Assembly: GCA_963277665.1 (NCBI GenBank)
Contig: OY728160.1
Span: 49,212,605-49,276,604, forward strand
Direction of reading: 5' to 3'
Length of the DNA stretch: 64,000 bases
Source of the DNA: Viscum album
Lineage: Eukaryota > Streptophyta > Magnoliopsida > Santalales > Viscaceae
Shown here: positions 1-14,265 of the stretch, in pieces
Position numbering within the stretch: position 1 is the stretch's first letter
Layout: each line of letters starts with the position of its first letter
Notes under the pieces: generated by a model
The model's database searches: none
Told to the model about the DNA's origin: nothing
The model's input: the letters and a program-made list of their open reading frames with translations, nothing else
Program-made: the position numbers and the translations under genes

Positions 1-41
1 ACGTACAGCTTAACATCTCTATGAACGGTGTATTCAATTTT
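1..41 (+). repeat. Hairpin motif, S LTR (cut by window start)
   Basis: ACGTACAGCTTAACATCTCT then ATGAACGGTGTATTCAATTT matches the right two-thirds of the T motif in plus orientation. Confidence 0.75.
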
Positions 42-2039
42 ATACTATTGTATTATATAGATTATTATAATAAACATATACTAGAATTTCATTGTATTTA
101 TTTCATCATTTACATTCTATAATCATGATATAAGTATAAGGATGAACAATATAACAAATTAAGCCACATATGAAGAACAAAGAGAATATTACCTGAAGTG
201 AAACCATAAAATAAGATGGTTAACAACTGCGTAATATAATGTCATAATAAAACAATATATTGTATTATATATAAAAATATGTTTCATTGAATGATTTATA
301 AAAAATTATATTTATTATATAGGTTTTTTAAATGAGTACGATGAGAGTCAAGAAACATGGAAAGGGGATTGCATCTCATATTTCATTTCCATGAGATACA
401 TGTTAGTTATTCCACTATTTAATTTTCTGTGGTGTATGTACTGACCATGAATTTATTTTATGTACATGAAACATAAATTTATGAGTATTAACATGTCCAT
501 TTTATGATCTATCTTTCATGGGGTTTATTTTTTAAAAGATTCCAAATTAGTGAATGAAAATTCACAATTTCTTCCTTTGAGACACATGTTTTGTTATGTA
601 CCTAAATTCTCTTTAGAGGTGTATATACATCCATTTTACATGATATATCACGAATTCCATTATTTTCATGGTATTTTAAGATTCAGGAAATTTTCTCTTC
701 TTTCATGGAGAGTATGACCCAAAGTTACAATGTAATAAGACAATATTGAGACAACCTCATCACATTTCAATAATATTAATGTTTATGTTTCCTTTGATGA
801 AATATTATGATCTATATATTATAAATATTCATGAATTTTATTATCCTATGTTTATTAATGATTTTTACATATACATGTACCATTTATTATACTCTTTAGT
901 TCATAATATAGTTAAGAAAAGTTTCTTATGAAAACCCAACTTTAGCCTTTAATATATCAAAAATCTATTTTCTAGTAAAATAATGTTCTCCAAAAAGGTT
1001 TTCCAAGAACATTATACAATTAAACAATGATCATAAAAAAATATCCATTTTTTCTTTTTAAATGTTTTCAAAGGATTATTCTAGTCAAATTCCAAAGGAG
1101 GAATGTTTGAAAAAATTTTATCATGTCAAAGGAATGTTCATTTTACCTAATACAACATGTATGAATTTATCCGTCGTAAAAACTTTGATTCTTTCTTTTC
1201 ATGTTTAAAGGTAAAATTTTTGTTACTTTTTTAATTGGTTTTTTCATGAAATGGTTTACAAACCGTTTTCAAGATTATTTTAAATTTTTTCAAAGAAAAT
1301 AGTTTTCACAATATTTTTAATATATTGTTTTGTTTTCAAGGAAAATGGTTTTAAAAATTATTTCAATCCTTATTTTTAAGATTGAAATTTTTTTTCCAAG
1401 ATATTTTTTTAACAAAAAATTCAACCTTCTTTTATATTTTTTATGGAAAATTATTTTTAAAATGGTTTAAATATTATTTTATATGTTTTCAGGGAAAAAT
1501 ATTTTCAAAATGTTGTCAATAATTCTTTCTAATATTTCAAATTATTTTCAATGGAAATGTTTTTCCTAAGGGTTTATGTTTTAAAAAACAATTTTCAAAG
1601 AAGAAATGATATTTTACTCAGGAAATGCTTTCAAAATATCCAACCAAGTTATTTTCATTCTAAGATGATGTCTATTTATGTTACTCATTCCATTCTAGGA
1701 AATAATCTAAAGGTTCCATTCATATTCTTTCTTGAATTATTTATTTGTTAATGGAATTATTCTTATAACACCCATTTCACTTTCACAGGTTATATTCATT
1801 TGGAAACCACTTCCTTTCATCGGTTATGATTATGATGAAATTATTATGAAACCGATATCTTGTTCCACAGGTTATAATATGATTACACATTTATGATACC
1901 CATTTCATTTCTTAGGTTATGATATTATTTTATATTATTCTATGACACGTGCATATATGCTCTCACGATGAGATGGTTGGGACCTATATATCCCTCCAAA
2001 GTATTGGATACAAATTTATATCTCATTAAATATACTAAG

Positions 2040-2200
2040 ATGGTTTTGCGAGTAAACTGTGACTACTAATATGGACATGGGAGTGAACCATGACTACCAA
2101 GATGGTATGATGAGTGAAAGGATGCACATAAGATGGCCATGGGAGTGAACCATGACTACCGAGAGGGTATGGGGTGTGAACCCAAACTATTAAAATGGTT
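2040..2200 (+). repeat. Short tandem repeat, about 62-bp unit, in the S LTR
   Basis: The segment CATGGGAGTGAACCATGACT occurs at 2076 and again at 2138, giving a 62-bp period. A weaker copy (GCGAGTAAACTGTGACTACT) precedes it at about 2048, and a degenerate copy follows at about 2175. It lies late in the S LTR, as do sub-repeats in other LTRs here. Confidence 0.6.
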
Positions 2201-2706
2201 TTGTAAGAAATGCCTTTGATTCAAGGGAAAGCATATTATATGCTTTTGTGTTTTACACAATTCTATGTTATAGTCCTATATTATTCTATCATGCTTTATG
2301 TTCTTTATTTCCCTTTTATTCCTGTCTTATTAATTGAAAATATTTATTATGATATATAATATTAAAGGTATGATATTAAGATGTTATGAACAAGTTCCAT
2401 ACCCTTTGCTCATGTTATGCGTACATATTTCCTTTTTTATCCATATGGAGTATCTAATCCCACCCATTTCTTAGGTTTCCTTTCCTCGTGTTATGGATAA
2501 AGGATTCGAGTTGATGTAAGAAAGGTGGAGATATTTATGGGAGACGTTGAAGATATGTAACCGGGATAGATGTTTTTCATTTCCTTGTTTCCAAATACAC
2601 TAAATTGTTATGGTCGTTGGGAATTTATTTTTATAATGTACTGAATATTCATCTCAAAAGATATAATATCCATATATATTAAGTAGGAGTCACTATAGTG
2701 TTAACA

Positions 2707-3904
2707 GGTGAAGTGAGTGGAATTTCATGGAATAAGGTAATAAGTTTCTTATTTTCTCATTTTTTTTGTTCCATATTATCCCCATATTGACCCTTTAAAT
2801 CCCTTAATTCTCCACTATAATGTTTTGTGACAAAATAAAGAATATATAAATACCTTTTAGGTGTTGAGTCATTCGTACACACATATGATTTCATAAATAC
2901 CGTATTTCACTTTAATTCTCCATTATTGATAATATTTTACTATTTTTACAAAAAAATATCCCATTTCGCCACTTAGATAATTTAAACATTATAATTCCAA
3001 ATATGAAATATATTAAATAAAAGTTATCCTCTAATCTTGTATATTTTACATTTTAAAAAAATATGATATATTTAATAATTTTTTGATATTAGAGTTAACA
3101 CCTTTAATTTCTAAAATAATTTACACTTTAATACTACCTAACCCCTATATAAATACAAAATTATCACACTAGAATAATAAGTAAGGGTTATTTAAGAAAT
3201 AGTGGTACTTTCAGGGTGTGGTTCAACCAATTATGATCATATTATGATTCCCACAAACGTCAATTCCTTATATAAATTATTTTTCTCAAACCTAAATTAT
3301 TTTTTGTTCTACATGTTGTTTTCTAAAGTAGAACCCTAATTATTCTACATAATTTCCACAATTTGATAAGTTATATTTATTATTATTCACCTATTGGTTA
3401 TGGCTGTGGTTACACAATTTAGAATCAATTAGCTCTCATCATTACCATTCATATAAACTAATTATAATAGTCATTTTATAAAAGATATATCACAAATCAC
3501 CATAATTATGAATCGTCATAATTATCAATATTAATACAATATCCATATATAATTCAAATATAATTAATTCAAAACAATCCCCTATGGAATCATTTTTATT
3601 TCTCTTAACATGTTGATTTGATGGCATGTATTATTATTTTTGTACCTGTTATCGTTGTGAATTTCATTATATAATATATCCCTGAGTCATCTACATGGTA
3701 CTTTTCTTATTTAATTTTACATATTTTGTTTTTTTAGTTATAGAAATTTTAGAATATTTGTATGTTTCATATGTTTCAAAAAAATAAGAAAAATATTCTT
3801 ATTTATTACTATGATTTCTTAGGTATTAAGTTCTTCTAACTTCATACTAATTTCATCCACAATATTTTAAATCATAAATGAATAAATGTTGATAAGACTT
3901 TATC
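2707..3904. other. Unassigned AT-rich stretch between S and the U pol remnant
   Basis: No reading frame, RNA gene or LTR end could be supported. It could be internal sequence of S, or the missing 3' LTR of the minus-strand element U, whose chromodomain-like tail ends near 3905. I found no convincing match to the other LTR starts in the window. Confidence 0.4.
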
Positions 3905-5100
3905 ATTACATCATTTGGCTTCCATTTTACATCCTATAGTTAGTGATTATTCTAAAGAATATTCACCGGTTGAATTATCTGATTTTACACCATATTCCCT
4001 CCCATATCATGTATCTAAATTAGCTCATCATCATATGATATGTAAAGATCTAAATAAAATTGGTTCACCTTTATCACATAGGGAGGATATCAAAAATACT
4101 TCATTTGAAGTTATATAGTAAATATTTTCATAAAATGAGATAGTTTTAGTTGAATGGACAAAAGATACACTATAGCTTATATTCGGTCCAATATTCAAAA
4201 TGGAATAATATAACTTTAACATAACTTCCCTTTCTATCCAACCATCAGAACAACATTATATAGAGACATCGTTTAGAAGAAATATTCCTTTACAAGGAAA
4301 TCATGATAAATCATTCATTTTTAGAATAATATTTTTTCTACTTTGAAGTACCACAGTACACTTCAGTATGGATCTTATTTCCCTGGTATTTCTTCCACAA
4401 GTTCTTGACCTAATAAATTCATTTTTCTAACTTCATCCCTATATGTTGGATTATGAAATTTGTTTTCATACATGTATTCATGCGATTCAATTATTCTTCT
4501 AGAATGGTAACAATTATTGTATGGAAACTCCACTAGATGTAAATTTTTATACAAAATCCTTATAATTGAAGATAGCATGATATTTAAATTCCCAAAAAAT
4601 GTTTTTATAGTCCTTCTAAATAATGCCTTCATTTGAGAGTGATAGTTTATAACAGTATTAATCAATGTATTTAAATCCTTCAGAAGACTCTTCTAATATA
4701 ATATTGTGAACCTTCAGTCAACATCAAATACTATTGAGAAGGGTGTTCCATGAAGTCTCATAACATCAATTATATAAATCATAATAAGAATATTCAGAGT
4801 GGAAAAATATTAAATTTCAAGGAAATAAGCACCCTTTGTAATATGATTGATAATAACCCATATTAGATTATACCCCTTGGATTTATTGGGTATCCCAATG
4901 ATGAAATACATAGAAATGTTATCCTATTTCTACAATAATATTGTCAAAATATGGATACCACTCCTGGGAAGAAACTTTATACCTTCATTAGATGGAATAC
5001 TAATCATTTGAAGTATAATATATAATCTCTCACTTCATATATTCCCACAAAACATGTTCTAGAATATATCTATACGTATTTATTTTTCTAGGATATATAG
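3905..5100 (-). pseudogene. Element U: integrase C-terminal half and chromodomain-like tail, decayed
   Basis: Minus-strand translation shows the C-terminal part of a chromovirus integrase. The longest open stretch (4375-4665) contains LVEFPYNNCYHS, matching the conserved segment after the catalytic Glu, and then RDEVRKMNLLGQELVEE, matching the usual DEVGERKLLGPELV segment. Below 4375, interrupted by stops and frame changes, comes a GPF.ILDRI-like segment, a SYDDEL-like segment and the NH...DVKW end that corresponds to the short chromodomain-like tail of Tekay elements. Integrase would join element cDNA to host DNA, and the tail would guide it to chromatin. This copy is dead. The order on the minus strand (reverse transcriptase, RNase H, integrase, tail) runs from high to low coordinates. 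Confidence 0.7.
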
Positions 5101-5599
5101 ATACATTTGAGTTGTTAACCTCATTCAATAGATATTTGATGACATATAATATTGGTCAAACAAATAACATCTTACGAACCCATAGAAATCCATCATCTCT
5201 GATTTTGAACGCTTGTAATTTCCCATCCCTCACATCATCCATCTTATTTCTTAACTCCTTATCATCATATCAAGATTTATTAATCATATCTAATAATGAA
5301 GGTTGTGAAACTACATGTAATAAGAATCATGTTTCCCCAACGAATATAATATATACATATTGACTAAATCCTTGATAATTGGATCATTCCACACCCTCAT
5401 TATAGATATCATACTTAGGTCTATTTATATTAATTAATTTCACACCCTATTTTCATTCTTAGGATGATAATGTATAGAATAATCATAATCCTTGAGTAGT
5501 TGAAACCATACACTATACTTTATATTTAGATATTTTCTTAAGATATATTTCAAACTCTTATAGATTTTTCATATATCATAATTTTATCCATGGAGATAA

Positions 5600-6300
5600 T
5601 GTCTCCAAATAATTAGAGAAAATGTTACTACTACAAAATCTAAATCATGAGTTTGCAAATTAATCTCATGGGGTTTCAACGTATGTGATGTATAATCCGC
5701 CCACATATAATTTTACATTAAAAAACCAATGACCTTTGTTTGATGTACAACTATAATTATAAATCCTTATTTATATATATAAGATTTATTACAAGGGAAT
5801 TTACCAATATCTCCTTTTATTCAACAAATATATCTTTATAATTAATTTTCAATGAGATGTTAAACCTATTTAATGTTAAGTTATTTAAAATATTAGCTAA
5901 TCTATTGATGTTTTTATTAATTTTATAATAGTGAATTATTAAGATAATGAAACTATGTATTTCACGTATGTTGGTGGGTCTAGTCTATTACTTGAAAACC
6001 TTATTTTAAGTGGGGTTGATAGATATACCATCCTTGTAAATAATATGTCAAAGGAAATTAACTTTTTGAATACAAAATTCAAATTTATTGAAATTTACAT
6101 ATAAATTATTTTTGTTCAAAATTATAAGAATGATTTTCAAATGAGTTGAATTATCATTATAACACTTATAGTGAATAAGAATATCATCAATAAACACCCC
6201 CACAATCTTATAATCATAATCACTAAATACTATATTAATCCAATCCTTAAATATATCTGTTGAATTATTCATCCCAAATAGAATTACTGTAAACACATAA
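5600..6300 (-). pseudogene. Element U: reverse transcriptase and RNase H remnant
   Basis: The minus-strand frame at 6048-6296 contains VGVFIDDILIHYK, the F[IV]DD active-site box of gypsy reverse transcriptase, followed by a segment like the usual LYAKFSKCEFW...VSFLG. It is preceded by FGMNNSTDIFKDWIN, matching the FGLTNAP..F.DLMN block. Near 5640-5710 the minus strand reads like the RNase H segment ASRQLK.HE.NY.THDLEL, including the acidic residue in the HDLD equivalent. Stops and frameshifts separate the parts, so no enzyme can be made. It belongs with the integrase remnant at 3905-5100. Confidence 0.75.
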
Positions 6301-7704
6301 TGACCATATATAAAGAAAAAAATTATTACATGAGTATTACATCATTTTAAAGAAAATTAACATAATATTAATACATTCGAGAATAGATAAGTTTAATGTC
6401 TTTGGAAAATTAGGTTTATACGTCACTTATACATAAAATTTATATATATATTTCAATTTTTATCATAGTACTTCTAAAATTATTTATATTATCTTTAGTA
6501 AATGTATTCATATGAGTCAGTACATCAAATAAAGTGGTATCATAATGACCTAGTATGGGGAGGGATAACATCAAAGGAATTAGATACATGAATCCATAGT
6601 TCCTGGGAGATCATAATCATCATCAGTATATCATAATCATTAGATCATCATTATAACTATGAGAGAATAATATCCTAACACAAGGAATTTTTTATATTCA
6701 TAATAATGAAACATAAAAACATAGTGTTCAATAGAACACACAGTTGTGAATAAATCTAGTTAATGATCATTCATAAAATATTTTTATAAATCATAATATC
6801 TTAATTATGAAAAGAAGAGATAGGATCAGGTTCATGCATAATATAAATCATCAGATGAGATATATCACATTAACCAAAGAATTGTAGGGATATATGATTT
6901 AAGGCTCAACCAACACATCATAAAATGCTAATAATCATGCATTTCACATGGAAATATATATTATAACAATAATATTAATGAAATTAACCCATTTACTGGA
7001 ATTGGTTTAATGAAGGTTTCTTAAATAATACCTTCATGAATAACCCTTGGGTATCCAAAATTAATAAGTTTTATAATATTTTGGAATATAAGATCATTTC
7101 TTTTTGAATAACAAACAACATAAGTAGAGAAATGAGATGTTTTGGAAAAATAAATTCCTTTATGAAAAATCTTTTTAATTGACTTAGAAATAATTTTGAA
7201 AATGTAGGAACATATATACCCCTATAATGAAGGAAAAATAAAATTAAAAGTACATTTTTAGGATATCAGAAAAATCCCATTCTGAAATCAATATGAAATA
7301 TGATATAACCCAAAGAGAAGAGTCATGATTGAGAATTCTCTTACCATAACTCCAAATTTATTTCACTGCTTCTCTACTTTCTATATAATAAATATGGGTT
7401 TATTAAAAAATGGAAACATAAATTAATTATGTTAATTTATTTCACTATTAATAAATTATTATAAATATATTGTATTTCTTAATTTCCTTTTTTAATATTG
7501 AATTGTTTTCAAGTCACATTTTCCACAAAATATATAATCTTATTTTGAATTCACTTTTTGTGATCATGGTCTTTTATATAAGTAAAATTAATTATATGAG
7601 CATAAAATATTTATAATTAAATATTTATATAAAATATATAATTCATGTTATTTATAATGACCATATCACTAGTATCCTAGAGTCAATGGTTACTTTTTTA
7701 CATT
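6301..7704 (-). other. Element U: upstream internal region, not recognisable
   Basis: By position this should hold gag, protease and the start of reverse transcriptase of U on the minus strand. I could not recognise any conserved motif. The sequence is AT-rich and broken in all frames. A primer-binding site should lie near 7690-7705 but is too decayed to call. Confidence 0.4.
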
Positions 7705-9849
7705 GGTGTTATATTTAAAAGAAACATCCCAAAGGATGGACTAGCTTAGTAGCCTTGGTAAACTAGATACATCCATAAATCTCAGATCACATTTGAAAAC
7801 ATGAAATAAAAAATTTAGAAATAAAAAATTTAGAATCCTTGGAATTATTAAAAAATTCCTTCTACATATCCAGTGAAGGGAAACAAAATAAGGGTGAGAT
7901 CAAATACACAGTAATAGTTTCATAAAGATGATGTTATCATGAATAAATATATCAAAATCAATAATTAAAAATAAATATGGGATGGTAAATATCTAAATAA
8001 AAGTTACAATTAATCAATAACATTAATATACTAATTATATAAGGAATAATTAATATGAAAAGGTAAATTACTGAACATACAAGCCAATTAATCAATGATT
8101 TGAGAATATAATACATCTATAGATAATATAAATGGAATAATATCTTAGATAATAATAAATGAATTACTACTAAAGGAAATTCTTAATATTGGGTTTCATG
8201 ATTCCTAAATCATTATATATTTACTTTTAAGACCGTCAACATGATGGTTTAAACTACAGGTAATAACCCATTTAATGCTATAATACTGAATCACCTCATG
8301 GTAATATCGATGCATCAAGGGATATATAATTTCAGGCCCCACCCATAAATTTGTTTCCAATAAATTTCTCATATATCAAATGATCTATTTAATTCATAAA
8401 TAATACGCCTTATCCAAAAATATTTATATTGAAAAAGGAATATAGAATATTTATATTTCCCCAGTAAATAATATAATTTTCAAATTAAAAAATTGTATGT
8501 TCAAATTATATACAATTAAAGTAAAAAATATTATATATGATAAATAAAATGGATATTTAAGGTAAATATAACATCAAATGCTCGTAATAAAGTGAATATT
8601 TCAATGTAAAGTAAATGATTAAAAAAATATTCAACATGTAAAATGTAAATACTTTCCTTAGTTAAAAAAATCAACAACAATCAAAGGAAATAATAAAGAT
8701 GGTATCATTACAAAAACTCCCTAGTGTGGTATATGAAAAATAAATTGTTTTTCTAATTGATGAATATAAATACTATAAAATTATCCTTAAAACTATTCTT
8801 TCAAATAGTATCCTTTTAAAATTGAAAATATATTTTAAAATATTTTTAGCATCCAAAATATTAGGATTTTTTTCTAAGAAAAGTGAATTATAAATTTAAA
8901 GGTGTCTTCAAATAAATGGGTGGTTATAATAGTATGAATGTTTTATTCTGGATGAGTACGTTAAGACAAATATTCATTTCATATTATTGTAAGAAAAGGA
9001 AAATATAATTTGTTAGAAAAAAACATGAATATTACTTTTAATACATTTTGGTAAAAATTCTATTATGGGACAAAAAAAGATAAACAATCATTGTAAAACA
9101 TTTTTAAAAACATTTATTTGAAATAAAATGATTTTCGATCGAAGAGGGAAATTAATCCAATTTTTAATTAAATAATTTTATCAATAATTTTAAGTGAAAA
9201 AAAGAAAAAATGTACTATTTATTAAAAACTTCATAAAAACCCATATGAGAATAAAATGAAGTGGTTTTTTAGAAAATGATAAAATAATTTTCTTCAATTT
9301 AAATTCATTTATAAACATTCCCAATTAAAATGATATTCAAAAGGAATTCTATTACCACATATTTAGCTTTTGAATCATAATCGTCGTGAAAGGAATAAAT
9401 TGAATTGAAACATTAAATATCATGAATATAAATATATTCAGGTTATAACATATCAAAAGGCATTATATGAACCTCATAAAATAATATTAGTGTATTACCT
9501 GCTATATGTCACGAAGAAGACAATTTGTGAAGAGAAGCCCATACAATGATCATAATGTTAAAGTAAAAATTAATCAATGAACCAATTATGTGTATAAAAT
9601 GTAAATCAACATAAAATAAGTGTAACCAAAAAATAATATAATCAAAATTTAGTAGATACATAATCAAATAATATCAATGACAATGAGGAAATAATATAAC
9701 CCATTGAAGATAAATTGAGTTATGATATTATTTACCACCAGATAATTTTAATGAAAAATCCCCAAACATTAAATAAGTCTAATAAAAACCTAAAATACCA
9801 TGAATTATGAAGCATTCATGATATTACATGTAAAATGGGTAGTATATAC
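7705..9849 (-). mobile_element. Element U: 5' LTR, partial, minus orientation
   Basis: The stretch aligns by eye with the lower part of the V LTRs. The segment at 8330-8470 (polypyrimidine, then CATATATCAAATGATC-like sequence, then a TATTTATATTGA stretch) matches 28380-28500 and 34150-34290. The segment at 9785-9849 matches 28750-28815 and 34530-34590. The similarity stops at about 9850, where the X-type LTR begins. The rest of this LTR is not seen in the window, so X probably inserted here. The lower boundary is approximate. Confidence 0.55.
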
Positions 9850-12800
9850 TATAGAGACTAGGATTATCATATATAAATATCACATTATTTTAAATGAATA
9901 TTCATTACATTACACAAATGCACACCTGAAGATCTTAATGGGTTGGTGTATTTTGATACTAAAAACTCAATATTATTATTTAATTAATGATATCAAAAAT
10001 ATTCCACAAATATCTTCTCAAATATTAATCCTCTTAGGCATCCCCTCTCTAAACATTTTTTTAAAACATGGGGATGGAAACAAAAGAATGTTTGACCTCA
10101 AATTCTTAGTAAGTGTGAAAATAAGAGATATAAATATAAGAAAATATGAAATAATTAGATAAGAATAAAGGTATGTGATGATGATAATAACTTTATATGT
10201 TCATACCCAACCTATCATAGACCATAAACATGGTTCATGTCATAATACGTTGTCATTTTTTGAAAACAAATCCCACAAGAGTGAGTAGTCATCGAAAAAA
10301 ATCAGGAACTATAATCTTGTGTCATAAAATTGTAGCACCATCAAAAATATTGATAACGATTTCATATGTTATGGTTAAATAAAAAGAAAATAAATATAGT
10401 ATATTTCGAATCATTATCTATTTCCCATTATGGATCAAGGCACACATGTTTCCCATAGTAGATGAGGATGCAAATGTTTGTCATAGTGGATCATTCCTAT
10501 CAAATTATTTCCAATTTTTTTCTAATGAAATATAAATGTTGAAAAAATTAATTGGATAAGATATATTTCCCAAAAAAAACAAATTATAAACCATGATTAT
10601 GTTTCACATAATATCAGAAAAAAAAATTCATCATTTCATCATATGAAAAACTGCATAAACTAAGAAGGCACAACAAATATGTTTTCAACTCAACATATCA
10701 TAACTAATAAAAAATAAATTGGATTCATAAATTTTTTATAAACATAAGAGTTATCAATTAAAATAAATAATAAAGATGGTATCATCAAATATTTTCCCTA
10801 TTAAACCAGAAATTACATTAATATATGTCATCTTATGTTGAAGATGATTTTGAAATATCACTTGCATCATTTTAGCAGGAAAATATTCTTTATGATTTGA
10901 AATCAATTTTTAAAACATTATAAATTTTTATAATAAATTTTTACAAAAAAAATCATTGAAAAAAATTATTCTTCATAAAAAATATTTGTCATGACAATAG
11001 TAAATTTTTTTCATGTCCTTCATGTTCAAAGAAAATTTTAATTCATATTTTTTGTACAATCCAAATGGGAATTGTTTAGAAAATTACAAAAATATTCTAT
11101 TATAAAAGATTCATTAAAAGTAAAAAATTTGAAAATATTATTTAATAAATATATTTCATAATGATAAACAAATTTTTAGAATTGTTTTTTTTAAATGTTT
11201 TTAGAAAAAAAGGATTATCGACTGAAGACAGAAATAATTTAACTTGTTATTTAAAATATTATTTTGAACCCATGAGTACACAAAGAAAAAAACTGATGGG
11301 AAAATATGTAATATTATTAAATGAAAATAGGAGAATAAAATTAATTTTTTTATTTATATATAGATCATAATATTTTATCATAAAAAATGTAGTCATAAAT
11401 AATCTTGATAAACGATGAGATTGTATAATAAATCCATTTCCAAATTAGTAACATTGAATTATAAGACCCATGAAGGAATAAAATAAATATAAACATAACA
11501 TATAATGATAATATTATATTCTTGATATAAAATATAAAAGGGGAATAATTTAAAAATCAATGAAGAATATGGGTTCATAGCATAACTTAGGTCCCCAAGA
11601 TGGGAATTTAAGATAAAATCCCTCACTGCATTGGTATCTTTTGAAAAGTAAACCCCATGAAAGAGAGACCCAAAATGGATATGTAATTAAACATCATTTT
11701 TAAAGGTAAAAACATAAATTAAATTAATGGTTATTATATACATCACATAGAAGAAACACATGGTGCATATGCCTTGTGTATCACAGAAAATATAATTGAG
11801 ATGGAAATCAATTACCTTAAGTTTTAACTTACTTAATACATTTTTAACATAATTTATACCAAATTTATATTAATTAAAATTCTATTGATGAACCATTCTC
11901 ATATTTGTAATACTATATATGATTTACTTATGACATTGTTTTACCTATTTATCAATAATTCCTTGTTAAAATAACATTTCAAGTAATAACATTGTTTTTC
12001 ATGTATGTTTTGATTTTTTATTTTTATTCCTATTACAATCATCATGGTTGAAAAATATCCAAACTATTAATCATGATATAAATATAATATATATTAATTA
12101 TATATTGTATTTATATAAATCTATAAAATTTATAGATAGAAAATGAAATTCCCAATTCATGGAGATTTTAGGTCATATGTATGCTTGAACGTTGTTTCAA
12201 TTGTATAAATGGGATGAAAGAAATAAAGTAAAATAATAAATTAAAATTATAGAAACATTTATATGTAATATGTGATTTTTTTTATTAAAACCATCCTTAT
12301 TACCTACCATGTGAATCTTGAACGAATCACATCGCTTCGGGAAGCGATGGTATTCTATACACACGAACAATGATATCATATTATCATGTAATTGAATGTA
12401 AGAATTAATATGTTATATATTGATTATGGAACCATAATAATATAATAAATATTATATATAAACAATAAATAAATCATTATATACAGCTGTGAGATATAGT
12501 CATGGAAAAATAATAAGATCAGTTAGTGAGGCAGTATTCTATTGTACAGAAGAATGATTATATAGTGACTAATTTGATAGAGGAGGAAAAGGATCTAGGT
12601 TATTAAATTAATAATATACACCATAGTATATATAAGATAAAATGGATATAATATTATAATTTTTTATTAATTACTTGAGGAGTTTCCTGAAGAAATAAAC
12701 TAAAATTCTTAATTTGGGACATTACCTCTTCTTTGTACAACTTATTTTGGATTTCACAAAAATATGTCATAGGTTAGATTTTTGACGAAAAATATGGATT

Positions 12801-14179
12801 CTAAGATGATATTAGGGAATTAGGGAATTTTTTAAGTTTGGTAATGGCCAAAAAAAATGGGTTTTGATTGTGTGATGAAGAGATGATAGAGAGTAGCCTT
12901 TTATAAATGAGGTGAGTAGCACAATAGTAATTTTTTAGAAGAAAATGTTGTTCCCTTGTCAATAAAAAAAGGTACAAATGTGAAAATATAGAAATTATTA
13001 GATAAGGTTTAAATATGTCCATTAATAGGTTTTTATATGTTTTGGGTTATTTTTAACCCCTATCATTTTATTTTAACCCCCTAGGAATGCTCATTTTCAC
13101 CTAAACTAGAGTAAATGATTTTTATAGTTTTTATAATTAATAATGGTAAAAAAAATTAATTTAACATTATTATATAATATAAATTTTTATTTTCTAAATA
13201 TGGAATCATTTTCTCAAAATTATATTCAAATAATTGAAAATTTTGAATTTTTAATAAATCTCACTGATGCGATGAGGAAGCATTTATCGAAAGAATTTTT
13301 TTTTGGAATGTTTAAAAATTATTTATATCATAATAAAATATTAAAATTATTAAAATTCATTAATTTAAATAAAAAAATATAAAATTAAACTCATTTAAAA
13401 ATTAAAAACATATTACTTTAATTCTCATGTTTATAAATTCATTAAAATAAATGACAATACATAATAAAATCCATTATTTTCACCATTTATCAAAATATTT
13501 ATATTCTTTGAAAACTATCAAAAAATAATCCTAATATAAATTTTAAATAATGATTAAAAAATGTATTTTAATTTCTAAAATATATTTTCTAAATGTTTTA
13601 AAATATAATTTTTAAATGAGTTTGTAAAAGTTGACAAAACTTCTTTTTATAAAAAACATTTAATTATACGAAAAAATATAGATTAATTCTTATATATTTT
13701 ATAGGAAACACATAAGATTAATTTTAAAATTTTTATAGAATCAATAATATAAAATTAAAATTAAAATAATTCAAAAAACGTTATTAATATAATTTTTTTG
13801 GGTAAAATGTGTTTTTATGCATAAAATAGTTTTTATTAGAAGATTTCTCTTATTTTAAAATATTTTTTTATATTCATTCCTAATTAATTTTTCATCGAAA
13901 AATTCATTTTATATTCATGGGTATACCACATATTTTCATAATTTAGTTAATCCCATTCATACCTACAATTCCATCAGCTATGTGATAAGTAAAATGTTAA
14001 ATAATAATAGTTTAATAGTATGGCAGGTTTCAATTAAACTCGGTGTTGCATGTGATGCAATCTAAACCCAGTATTACATGTAATGAAATATAAAATAGGG
14101 GTTTCGTGTAATTAAAAATATTGAAAATAATAAATTTATTTTAAAAAATAAATATTTCATAGAATCTTATAGTGTTTAA
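9850..14179 (-). mobile_element. Element X: 3' LTR, about 4.3 kb, minus orientation
   Basis: This segment matches, in order and in one orientation, two pieces elsewhere. Bases 9870-11330 match 19840-21330, and 11363-13310 match 41095-43080. GATCATAATATTTTATCAT is present at both 11363 and 41095. The two pieces are read as X's 5' LTR, split by Y. The hairpin motif lies at 12144-12200. The upper end (GTGTTTAA) is a weak match to the reverse complement of the TGTAACATCCC start seen in T, and a purine-rich minus-strand tract follows at about 14180-14210, as expected of a polypurine tract. Small reading frames here (9800-10162, 11161-11370, 12801-13022, 13143-13382) show no motif and are not genes. 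Confidence 0.6.
12144..12200 (-). repeat. Hairpin motif, X 3' LTR
   Basis: Plus strand GAAATTCCCAATTCATGGAG then GGTCATATGTATGCTTGAAC. It is a decayed minus-orientation copy. Confidence 0.7.
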
Positions 14180-14265
14180 TTATAAACCCCCAAAAAATAA
14201 TTTCTACCTCAATATTTGACACTTTTCCACTAATAACTAAGAATACATTATCATTGTTATATCTT
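14180..14265 (-). other. Element X: 3' end of internal region with polypurine-like tract
   Basis: The plus strand reads TATAAACCCCCAAAAAATAA then TTTCTACCTC. The minus strand is therefore purine-rich just upstream of the X 3' LTR, where the polypurine tract that primes plus-strand synthesis should be. The stretch ends with ATCTT (14261-14265), repeated at 17547-17551 on the far side of R. Confidence 0.4.

Larger units (their letters stand above)
1..2706 (+). mobile_element. Element S: 3' portion of a long gypsy LTR, plus orientation
   Basis: The first 40 bases match the plus-strand hairpin-motif block found in the LTRs of element T (48721-48776), so the window opens inside an LTR. The T-rich stretch at about 1200-1600 resembles the reverse complement of 10850-11130 in the X LTR, which suggests the X-type family. 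The end is placed at GTTAACA (2700-2706), about the distance from the motif expected from the X LTR. A degenerate TGG-starting site at 2718 may be the primer-binding site. I saw no coding sequence; the small reading frames at 746-931 and 1551-1751 are low-complexity and have no recognisable motif. The right boundary is tentative. Confidence 0.45.

Noticed and set aside
9800..10162. 120-codon plus-strand frame
   Set aside because: It crosses the inferred U/X LTR boundary, is AT-driven, and its counterpart at 19850-20110 is not open.
9845..14185. TATAC/TATAA as a target duplication making 9850-14180 a solo LTR
   Set aside because: One mismatch in an AT-rich region is weak, and sequence after 14185 does not continue the U LTR; reading it as the 3' LTR of X fits better.
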